Assembly (NCBI GenBank): GCA_012840625.1
Contig: DUSB01000129.1
Span: 1 to 12,263, forward strand
DNA length: 12,263 bases
Direction: 5' to 3'
Source of the DNA: Syntrophomonadaceae bacterium
GTDB lineage: Bacteria; Bacillota; Syntrophomonadia; Syntrophomonadales; Syntrophomonadaceae
A program made the translations under genes and the position numbers. The notes beneath the pieces are model-generated. The model worked only from the letters and a program-made list of their open reading frames with translations, did not search any database and was not told the DNA's origin. Shown here piece after piece: positions 6,866 to 12,263 of this stretch; positions within the stretch are counted from its first letter, which is position 1; each line of letters starts with the position of its first letter.

Positions 6866-8026
6866 TTATAATTCGCTTGCCAGATGATCTAGCTGTTCAG
6901 CCAGACTGGTCATCTCTTCTGTACTGGCGTTGACTTCCTCGGTAGCTGCCGCTTGCTGCTGGGTGGTCTCCAGCGTTACCGCAGATGATTTCAGAGTTGC
7001 TTTAATTGATTCTTCAATGCGCTGAATTAAATCGCGAATTTCTACCACCGTTTCTTTGGATTGATCGGAAAGCCGGCGAATTTCTTCCGCTACCACACCG
7101 AATCCCCGCCCCGTATCGCCCGCACGGGCAGCTTCGATAGCCGCATTTAAGCCCAGCATTTTTGTCTCATCAGCAATCTCCTTAATAAAAACCAGCACCT
7201 GATTGATTTCACTGGCCAGCTTGCTCACCTTATCTAATTCATTATTTAATAGCTCTTGCTGATGAGCAACTTCAGATGCGGATGCAGTCATTTCTTCCAT
7301 AGCCGCCGAGACTTCCGTCAACCCCTTGCCTAGGTTCTCTGACATCTCTCTAACACTTGCCGCCATAGTCTTAGGAATTAATAAACCGAAACAACCGATT
7401 ATACTACCCTGTTCATCCATTATCGGATCAGCAACTGCCAGTACCGGAACTCCATATTTTTCTGCCGGCAGTTCCCGGCTGATCTGTTTTCTTTTGTCCA
7501 TAACTTCCCTGACCAGCGGTAATCCGTCAACTGGATCACCCACCTGCAGATTATCAATATGAAAGTTAGTTGAAACATGCCTCCTGATAATCTGCTTAAG
7601 GTTAGTAATGTACATCATGCCACCTTCTGGAAACATTTCTACCAGCAGAGGAGCAAAACTATCAAAAGCCGCAACAAGACTGTGAATCCTTGGAGTAGCC
7701 AAAATCCAGGCACCCAGCACTTCATTATAGTCATCAGACCACAGAGGACCTGCCAGAACGTTCCCCCGCACACCATAGACATCGGCATCAAACTGAATGG
7801 TTTTTACCTTACCATCACGCATAACCTGATCTGTTGCTCCGCCCGCCTGATTGGGTGTGCCTACCTCCGTCCCTGGAACGTCGAACTTCTCGGTTCCTTT
7901 TTTAAAAATCACCTTTTCCCTATCTGTGGCAAAAAAACAGGCTCCCTGCTCATATGTATCCACAATCGCTGCCAACAGGGGTGCCAGATACTCCCAATCA
8001 CTATACCTGAGCTTAAACTGTTCCAT
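6866..8026 (-). CDS. Soluble methyl-accepting chemotaxis protein with two sensory modules
   Basis: A 386-residue cytosolic chemoreceptor. The C-terminal half is the signalling coiled coil, with the kinase-contacting hairpin tip at about 283-325 (LGLNAAIEAARAG, GFGVVAEEIRRLSDQS) that binds CheA/CheW. Glu/Gln-rich stretches around 358-372 are possible methylation sites, which CheB would demethylate. The N-terminal ~220 residues form two similar modules: each ends in a G-V-x...DP/GP-x-x-(S/D)D-type strand followed by LGAWILATP (to 112) or IGCFGLLIP (to 218), resembling PAS/Cache-like folds. No transmembrane helices are present, so it senses an intracellular signal. Two adjacent ATGs exist; I chose the second (8024-8026) because AAGGGAG then sits 7 bases away, against 4 for the first (8027-8029). 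It has its own promoter and terminator and is divergent from the SDR gene. The ligand is unknown. Confidence 0.92.
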   Translation of the reverse strand: MEQFKLRYSDWEYLAPLLAAIVDTYEQGACFFATDREKVIFKKGTEKFDVPGTEVGTPNQAGGATDQVMRDGKVKTIQFDADVYGVRGNVLAGPLWSDDYNEVLGAWILATPRIHSLVAAFDSFAPLLVEMFPEGGMMYITNLKQIIRRHVSTNFHIDNLQVGDPVDGLPLVREVMDKRKQISRELPAEKYGVPVLAVADPIMDEQGSIIGCFGLLIPKTMAASVREMSENLGKGLTEVSAAMEEMTASASEVAHQQELLNNELDKVSKLASEINQVLVFIKEIADETKMLGLNAAIEAARAGDTGRGFGVVAEEIRRLSDQSKETVVEIRDLIQRIEESIKATLKSSAVTLETTQQQAAATEEVNASTEEMTSLAEQLDHLASEL

Positions 8027-8033
8027 CATTCAT

Positions 8034-8040
8034 CTCCCTT
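8034..8040 (-). promoter_or_regulatory. Ribosome binding site of the chemoreceptor gene
   Basis: The minus-strand AAGGGAG favours the second of two consecutive ATG codons (7-base spacing). Confidence 0.6.
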
Positions 8041-8093
8041 TCTTTTTGGTTGTTTTTATTTTTGCTAAAAATATCCATCCCCCTGAATTATTT

Positions 8094-8122
8094 ATTATAT
8101 TATCATATATTCCTTTTTGCAA
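8094..8122 (-). promoter_or_regulatory. Promoter of the chemoreceptor gene
   Basis: Minus strand TTGCAA (8117-8122), a 17-base spacer and a perfect TATAAT (8094-8099). This is a sigma-A-type site; no flagellar sigma-D-type box is seen. Confidence 0.65.
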
Positions 8123-8187
8123 AATTATTTCTGCGGAAATAAACCTTTTGGTCCTTTTTTTGTCTTCTTCTGCGCTGTTGCCTGTTT

Positions 8188-8216
8188 TTGCCAAAAGGGA
8201 TTGGAAATGATATAAT
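8188..8216 (+). promoter_or_regulatory. Promoter of the SDR gene
   Basis: TTGCCA (8188-8193), a 17-base spacer and a perfect TATAAT (8211-8216), giving a leader of about 80 bases. It is divergent from the chemoreceptor promoter, 65 bases away. CCTTTTGG (8144-8151) and CCAAAAGG (8191-8198) form an inverted repeat whose right arm overlaps the -35 box; this may be chance. Confidence 0.7.
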
Positions 8217-8304
8217 CAGCCTCATTACACCACAGGCTGGATAACTGGCACCGACCTGCGGTATGATCAGAATAGGTGAATACTTTTTGCAGGAAGGATA
8301 AATC

Positions 8305-9048
8305 ATGATACATAAAAAACCGGTCTGCCTAGTAACCGGTGGTAGTCGTGGAATCGGGCAGGCTATTGTTATGGAACTGGCGCAAAAAGGCTGGTCGGTA
8401 GCCATCAATTATCATCACTCCCAGCAGGCAGCCGAGAACCTGATGCATAAATGCCTGCAGGCAGGCGTACCAGCTCGGGCCGTATGTGCAGATGTCAGTC
8501 AATCCGACGCCGTTGAAGATATGTTTAAAGACATCGAAAATACCCTGGGACCAGTAACCCATCTGGTCAATAATGCCGGAGTGGATTTACGCTGCCTGCT
8601 TACGGATACCAGTGAAGAAGACTGGGATAGAATTATGAACGTCAACTTGAAAGGACCTTTTTTATGCTGCCGTAGAGCTCTACCGCATATGATTCATATC
8701 CGTTTTGGCCGCATTGTAAACATTGCCTCCACCTGGGGTATATGCGGGGCATCGTTTGAATCGGTTTACGCAGCTTCCAAGGGAGGGCTCATCGCCCTGA
8801 CCAAATCCCTAGCATCTGAAGTAGGCCCTAGTGGAATTACCGTTAACGCCATCGCCCCTGGACCTATTCAAACCGCTATGCTGGATAGCGAATTAACCGG
8901 AGAAGAAAAAAAAGAACTGGCAGCCGATATCCCTGCAGGCCGATTGGGGTACCCGGAGGATGTTGCCACTCTGTGCAGCTTCCTGCTTTCTGACCCGGCA
9001 GGCTATATCAACGGACAGATTATTGGTGTGGATGGAGGATGGAAATGA
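8305..9048 (+). CDS. Short-chain dehydrogenase/reductase, FabG-like
   Basis: A 247-residue classical SDR of usual FabG length. Visible motifs are the cofactor loop TGGSRGIG (11-18), with Arg15 suggesting NADP(H), NNAG (89-92), the catalytic set Asn114, Ser142, Tyr155 and Lys159 (YAASK), the PGPIQT segment and the C-terminal GVDGGW. It should reduce a ketone or oxidise an alcohol; the best family guess is a 3-oxoacyl-ACP reductase-like enzyme of fatty acid or related metabolism. Many SDRs carry this signature and there are no fab genes beside it, so the substrate is not determined and I give no symbol. The start is ATG 8305, with AGGAAGGA six bases upstream. It is transcribed alone and converges on the peptidoglycan-binding gene. 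Confidence 0.92.
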   Translation: MIHKKPVCLVTGGSRGIGQAIVMELAQKGWSVAINYHHSQQAAENLMHKCLQAGVPARAVCADVSQSDAVEDMFKDIENTLGPVTHLVNNAGVDLRCLLTDTSEEDWDRIMNVNLKGPFLCCRRALPHMIHIRFGRIVNIASTWGICGASFESVYAASKGGLIALTKSLASEVGPSGITVNAIAPGPIQTAMLDSELTGEEKKELAADIPAGRLGYPEDVATLCSFLLSDPAGYINGQIIGVDGGWK

Positions 9049-9054
9049 ATTGAC

Positions 9055-9087
9055 AAGGAAGAGAGGCAGTGCTGTCCTCCCCTCCTT
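9055..9087. terminator. Imperfect hairpin between convergent genes
   Basis: AAGGAAGAGAGGCAG pairs imperfectly with CTGTCCTCCCCTCCTT (two mismatches, one bulge) between the SDR stop and the stop of the peptidoglycan-binding gene. There is no clear T-run on either strand, so it is only a plausible shared terminator. Confidence 0.4.
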
Positions 9088-9093
9088 ATTACC

Positions 9094-9816
9094 CTATAAC
9101 GATCCCAGATGATAATAGGTCTGCGGTCCTGCAATGCCATCCACTTGAATAGCGCTGGCCTGCTGCAAGGCTTTTACTGCTGACTGTGTTACCAGCCCAA
9201 ATTTTCCATCCAGAGCAGCATCATAGTAGCCAAGTTCTTTCAGATGGTGCTGCAGGAAATAAACATCATAACCCTGATTGCGATCCGCACGGTTCCGCTG
9301 CAGTAAACGGCCCCCCATGAAAGTATGCAGATACAACTGGAAAAAGGTAATCGGTCCAACAATCCCATCCTGAGTAATACCGCAATCCTTCTGGAAAAGT
9401 TTTACCGCGGCCTGCGTTTTACTGCCAAAAATACTATCTGCAGGACCGCTTAGTGCCAGTGCATATTTACAGCTCGTACTGGCCAGCCGATTCTGGAGAA
9501 CCCATACATCTCTGCCCCGCAACCCCTTTTTTAAAGTGCGGGAACCAAAAAGAAGGGCACCACTCGGCAGATAAGTTGAGGTAGGCTGCCCCAGGTACAA
9601 AAAAGTGTTTTTCCCCACTATACCATCAACAAGCAGACCAAAATACTGCTGAAATGCTTCCACAGATGCTTTAGTTTTTACATCAAATATACCATCCGTT
9701 GCTAACGGCGGAGCAATAAAGTCTGGCAGATTGTTGAGAAGATGCTGCAAAATCTCAACATCTGTTCCCGAACTGGTCTGTTTCAATACACGGCTGCCAA
9801 AATTAATAAAAGCCAT
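9094..9816 (-). CDS. Peptidoglycan-binding protein, three tandem PG_binding_1 repeats
   Basis: A 240-residue protein made almost wholly of three PG_binding_1-type repeats (about 7-76, 91-162, 168-240). Each opens with G(S/G)R.L, continues with a D(V).(I/V/F)LQ helix and a G.FG/IF...T..AV..(F/L)Q block, and closes with DGI.G..T. Such domains bind cell-wall peptide or glycan. No hydrolase domain, lipobox or signal peptide is present, so it may act in the mother cell/spore compartment or be released by another route (inference). The start is ATG 9814-9816, chosen because AAGGGAGG lies 8 bases upstream; a longer frame from GTG 9846 has no ribosome binding site and would put the Shine-Dalgarno inside the gene. 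A sigma-K-like promoter and an inverted repeat lie just upstream. It is bounded by terminators on both sides. Confidence 0.9.
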   Translation of the reverse strand: MAFINFGSRVLKQTSSGTDVEILQHLLNNLPDFIAPPLATDGIFDVKTKASVEAFQQYFGLLVDGIVGKNTFLYLGQPTSTYLPSGALLFGSRTLKKGLRGRDVWVLQNRLASTSCKYALALSGPADSIFGSKTQAAVKLFQKDCGITQDGIVGPITFFQLYLHTFMGGRLLQRNRADRNQGYDVYFLQHHLKELGYYDAALDGKFGLVTQSAVKALQQASAIQVDGIAGPQTYYHLGSL

Positions 9817-9824
9817 ATTCTTTG

Positions 9825-9832
9825 CCTCCCTT
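9825..9832 (-). promoter_or_regulatory. Ribosome binding site deciding the peptidoglycan-binding protein start
   Basis: The minus-strand AAGGGAGG is 8 bases before ATG 9814-9816. It marks the upstream GTG (9846) as a false start. Confidence 0.75.
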
Positions 9833-9850
9833 ACAGTAGATTTCACTGTA
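9832..9850. repeat. Inverted repeat TACAGT/ACTGTA near the transcription start
   Basis: TACAGT (9832-9837) and ACTGTA (9845-9850) flank 7 bases and overlap the end of the candidate -10 box and the ribosome binding site region. It could be an operator or a leader hairpin; six-base arms may also be chance. Confidence 0.35.
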
Positions 9851-9876
9851 TTTTATGAGGCACTGACATAAATGGT
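9849..9876 (-). promoter_or_regulatory. Candidate sigma-K-type promoter of the peptidoglycan-binding gene
   Basis: Minus strand ACC (9874-9876), 16 bases, then CATAAAATA (9849-9857). This matches the Bacillus sigma-K pattern AC-N16/17-CATANNNTA. No good TTGACA-like box is paired with TAAAAT here. It is plausible only if the organism sporulates. Confidence 0.35.
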
Positions 9877-9909
9877 TACCATAAAAGATTATCCTTCCCG
9901 GCTTGAAAC

Positions 9910-9949
9910 AAAATAGAAAATCCCGGGAATCATTCCTTCACCGGGATTT
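9910..9949 (-). terminator. Terminator of cheB
   Basis: Minus strand AAATCCCGG/CCGGGATTT (9 bp) followed by TTCTATTTTG, 42 bases after the cheB stop. The stem is strong and is symmetric enough to work on the plus strand as well. Confidence 0.75.
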
Positions 9950-9990
9950 GTATTACATTTATCAAAAATCTTTTTCATTTTTCTTTTTAA

Positions 9991-11046
9991 TTAACTGCAT
10001 ACCAGTTCCTCAATGCGCCGGGGCAAAACTTTAATATCCAGGATCTCATCTGCCAGACCAGCATCAACAACGCTTTTCGGCATACCGTAGACCACACTAC
10101 TGGCCTCATTTTGTACTAGGCAATAGCAGCGGCAGGTCTCTTTTAAGGCACGAACGCCCTCACTGCCATCACTGCCCATGCCTGTTAACACGACCGCCAG
10201 TATATTTGCCCCTTGGTATACCCGGGCCACTGATTTAAACAGTACATCTGCTGCCGGCCGTACTCCGTTAACCATCTCACTCTTTTGCAGTTGAATGCGC
10301 GGTTTGCTGGCCCGATCACCCCGTACCAGCATATGATAACTTCCAGGAGCTACATAAATTTGTCCCGGGCGTATAAGATCCCCCTCTGAAGCTTCAACAA
10401 CCTTCATAACACAATCCTTATTAAGACTTTGAGCCATTGAGCGCGTAAACCCAGCCGGCATATGCTGAACAATTAAAACCGGAATAGGAAACACTGATTG
10501 AAATTGACTGCATATGGTTTTTAAAGCTGCAGGCCCACCGGTTGAAGAGGCAATAAGCAGCAAGTCAAACCCCTGCAGTGTCTGCTGCCCGGGCGCCACT
10601 CTAACCCTGGTCTCATATCCCTGCATTGTTTTCTGCAGGGCTTCCAGCCGAAATTGTACAAACAACTGCTTTAAACGCTGCCTGATTTTCTCTATATTTT
10701 GTTCCGGATTGACCCCCACTTTTTTGACAATAAAATCTACAGCCCCCATTTCCAGAGCCTGTACCGTTTGATCACGCGACTCATCCTCGCGCGCACTACT
10801 TATAATAATCCGGGTGGAGGGATGCCGGCGTTTTATATCCTGCAGAATCTGTATGCCCTTCATAGCAGATAAACCCACATCAATCACTACCACATCATAA
10901 TTCTGCCGGTCCATGTATGCCAGAGCCATTTCCCCACTGGAAACTGTATCAACCCGACCTGCCATACCGGTTCGCATAACCGCTTCCGTCAGCATGCTAC
11001 TATATTCTGAATTCTTATCAACAATCAAGACATTTAGTTTACTCAA
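9991..11046 (-). CDS. cheB: CheB: receiver domain plus chemoreceptor methylesterase
   Basis: A 351-residue protein of usual CheB length. The N-terminal receiver domain (1-125) has phospho-acceptor Asp56 (VVVIDVGLSAMKG) and Lys108. The C-terminal methylesterase (about 158-348) has the catalytic triad Ser168 (ASSTGG), His195 (QHMPAGFT) and Asp293 (GMGSDG), plus the VNGVRPAAD substrate-loop motif. It removes methyl groups from MCP glutamates (and deamidates glutamines) to reset adaptation, acting at chemoreceptor arrays. The receiver is unusual: the second acidic pocket residue is Lys11 (VDKN instead of VDDS), the usual MP after Asp56 is LS, and the KP after the switch lysine is KK. The start is TTG 11044-11046, chosen because AGGTGA lies 7 bases upstream and the N-terminus (MSKLNVLIVD) aligns with other CheB proteins. 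No cheR, cheA or cheW is adjacent. Confidence 0.93.
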   Translation of the reverse strand: MSKLNVLIVDKNSEYSSMLTEAVMRTGMAGRVDTVSSGEMALAYMDRQNYDVVVIDVGLSAMKGIQILQDIKRRHPSTRIIISSAREDESRDQTVQALEMGAVDFIVKKVGVNPEQNIEKIRQRLKQLFVQFRLEALQKTMQGYETRVRVAPGQQTLQGFDLLLIASSTGGPAALKTICSQFQSVFPIPVLIVQHMPAGFTRSMAQSLNKDCVMKVVEASEGDLIRPGQIYVAPGSYHMLVRGDRASKPRIQLQKSEMVNGVRPAADVLFKSVARVYQGANILAVVLTGMGSDGSEGVRALKETCRCYCLVQNEASSVVYGMPKSVVDAGLADEILDIKVLPRRIEELVCS

Positions 11047-11053
11047 TAATTTT

Positions 11054-11059
11054 TCACCT
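11054..11059 (-). promoter_or_regulatory. Ribosome binding site supporting a TTG start for cheB
   Basis: The minus-strand AGGTGA sits 7 bases before TTG 11044-11046; no in-frame ATG is available near the conserved N-terminus. Confidence 0.55.
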
Positions 11060-11077
11060 ATCTTGCTGCTTTTTAGG

Positions 11078-11110
11078 GCAAAAAGGGCCTAGTTTTATTC
11101 TCCTTTTTGC
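11078..11110. repeat. Perfect 9-bp inverted repeat upstream of cheB
   Basis: GCAAAAAGG (11078-11086) and CCTTTTTGC (11102-11110) are perfect complements around 15 bases, 32 bases before the cheB start codon. Neither strand has a T-run after it, so it is more likely a leader hairpin or operator than a terminator. Confidence 0.5.
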
Positions 11111-11157
11111 TACTATCTATTGCAAGCCCCTGTTCACTTACCAGATAATTCCCTTTT

Positions 11158-11202
11158 AAAAAAACAAGGCCTTTACCCCCTGCGAATGGAAAAAGCCCTG
11201 TT
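11158..11202 (-). terminator. Terminator of the CoA-transferase gene
   Basis: Minus strand AACAGGGCTTTTTCC pairs with GGGTAAAGGCCTTGTT (about 14 pairs with wobble and one mismatch) and is followed by TTTTT. It lies 8 bases after the stop codon and separates this gene from cheB. Confidence 0.85.
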
Positions 11203-11209
11203 TCATCAG

Positions 11210-12263
11210 CTACCAGATGCTTAAGCGCCTAGCTTCGCTTTTTAAATAATCTCTAAAATCCGGGTGTGCTATGCGAATCAGCTCCTGGACTCGTTCACGA
11301 ATGGACAGACCACGCAAACAGGCCACACCATGTTCAGTTACGACATAATCCACATCAACCCGGGAAGTCGTCACCACTGCTCCAGTGCTTAAATGAGGAA
11401 CAATATGTGAATGCGCTCCGTCACGAGTGGTAGAGCGAAAAGCTAAAATCGATTTCCCGCCCGGAGATTTCAAGGCACCGGTCACAAATTCCTTATGACC
11501 ACCCGTTCCACTAAACTGCATCGGGCCAATCGACTCTGCACAGCACTGTCCGCTCAGATCCATCTGCAAAGCAGAATTTACAGAAACCATTTTCGAATTA
11601 CGACCAATAATCTCCGGATTATTCACAACTCGTCCACTTAAAAATTCTACTGCTAAATTATCATCCAGAAAATCATAAAGACGGCGAGTTCCCATAGCCA
11701 TATCGGTAACAAATTTTCCCTGCCAAATGCTTTTACGGCGATTGGTAATCGCTCCTGCTTCGTAAAGATCTAACAGACAATCGGTAAACAATTCTGAATG
11801 CACGCCCAGATCCTTTTTATCTTTCAAGCTGTGCGCCACTGCTCCCGGGATGCTTCCAATTCCTATTTGCAGGGTGGAGCCATCCTCAATCAGGTCAGCT
11901 ACATATTCACCAATCTTATAGTCATCTTCAGCCAATATCGGGGGAGGAATCTCCGCAACAGGATGATCTGTTTCAATCAAATAATCAAGCTGGGAAATAT
12001 GAATATGGGTATCTCCATAGGTACGAGGCATTTGAGGATTTACTTCTAGAATAACGATATCTGCTATCTCGATCAAATCCTTCTCTAGAACCGTACTTAG
12101 AGAAAGCGAAAAATAACCATGCTTATCCATCGGCGCAACACTGCCGACAAAAATATTGGCCCGATGCTGGTAAAAACGCTTGTTCGTAAACTGATGCAGC
12201 TGCAGCGGTAAATAAGTAACTGTTTCTGCCGGATGCATCTTGCGTGTTCCAGGACCATAAAAC
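11210..12263 (-). CDS. Acetyl-CoA hydrolase/CoA-transferase family protein, C-terminal part (runs off right edge)
   Basis: The last 350 codons of a family I CoA-transferase of the acetyl-CoA hydrolase / 4-hydroxybutyrate or butyryl-CoA:acetate transferase type; such proteins usually have about 430-450 residues, so the N-terminal quarter is outside the window. The enzyme moves CoA between an acyl-CoA and a carboxylate such as acetate. Visible motifs are GPGTRK at the edge (the frame stays open to 12263), GIGSIPGAVAHSL (CoA-binding loop), HSELFTD containing the likely catalytic glutamate (codon 11792-11794), FSGTGGHKEFVTGA, GGKSILAFRST and TEHGVACLRG. An internal ATG at 12236-12238 is not the true start. 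Acyl specificity cannot be told from sequence alone. It ends at a strong terminator and is independent of cheB. Confidence 0.93.
   Translation of the reverse strand, partial: FYGPGTRKMHPAETVTYLPLQLHQFTNKRFYQHRANIFVGSVAPMDKHGYFSLSLSTVLEKDLIEIADIVILEVNPQMPRTYGDTHIHISQLDYLIETDHPVAEIPPPILAEDDYKIGEYVADLIEDGSTLQIGIGSIPGAVAHSLKDKKDLGVHSELFTDCLLDLYEAGAITNRRKSIWQGKFVTDMAMGTRRLYDFLDDNLAVEFLSGRVVNNPEIIGRNSKMVSVNSALQMDLSGQCCAESIGPMQFSGTGGHKEFVTGALKSPGGKSILAFRSTTRDGAHSHIVPHLSTGAVVTTSRVDVDYVVTEHGVACLRGLSIRERVQELIRIAHPDFRDYLKSEARRLSIW

Noticed and set aside
8144..8198. Inverted repeat CCTTTTGG...CCAAAAGG between the divergent MCP and SDR promoters
   Set aside because: Eight-base AT-rich arms 39 bases apart are expected by chance in such sequence; kept only as a note on the SDR promoter.
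8103..8408. Minus-strand frame upstream of and overlapping the SDR start
   Set aside because: It overlaps the divergent promoters and the SDR coding region; low-complexity, lysine/arginine-rich tail and no recognisable domain.
1..12263. Mobile element, CRISPR array or defence island
   Set aside because: I saw no transposase, integrase, direct-repeat array, toxin-antitoxin pair or nuclease motif on either strand. The two tRNA genes have no partial duplicate nearby that would suggest an attachment site.

Overview
The window reads as a chromosomal segment of a moderate-GC, Gram-positive, probably spore-forming bacterium (Firmicutes, most likely a motile anaerobic clostridial lineage). This placement is an inference. 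It rests on strong AGGAGG-type ribosome binding sites, frequent TTG/GTG starts, a MEDS-PAS-PAS kinase resembling orphan sporulation kinases, a cortex/coat-style peptidoglycan-binding protein with a possible sigma-K promoter, and a CoA-transferase of the fermentative butyrate/4-hydroxybutyrate type. No phage, IS, CRISPR or plasmid hallmark is visible. Most genes lie on the minus strand; only the SDR gene and tRNA-Pro are on the plus strand.

Left part (1-4100): the 5' end of the trigger factor gene (tig) runs off the left edge. Upstream of it are tRNA-Gly(GCC) and a 969-residue SEC-C protein of unknown function. The terminator of the SEC-C gene overlaps the tRNA-Gly promoter. The SEC-C protein appears to consist of two homologous halves. 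A 408-base gap with a compact multi-hairpin element separates it from tRNA-Pro(TGG), which has its own promoter and terminator.

Middle (4100-8300): a cytoplasmic MEDS-PAS-PAS histidine kinase with its own promoter and no adjacent response regulator; then a decayed small gene (in-frame stop plus probable frameshift) that is not an obvious long ORF; then a soluble methyl-accepting chemotaxis protein with two similar N-terminal sensory modules. The MCP gene and the SDR gene are divergent, each with a good sigma-A-type promoter.

Right part (8300-12263): an NADP-type short-chain dehydrogenase converges on a triple-repeat peptidoglycan-binding protein that lacks a signal peptide. A stand-alone cheB follows whose receiver domain has lost part of its acidic pocket. 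Last is the 3' portion of an acetyl-CoA hydrolase/CoA-transferase gene running off the right edge. Almost every gene has its own terminator, so this is a set of monocistronic units rather than one operon. The MCP and CheB plausibly belong to one chemotaxis system (CheB removes methyl groups from MCPs), but they are not adjacent.
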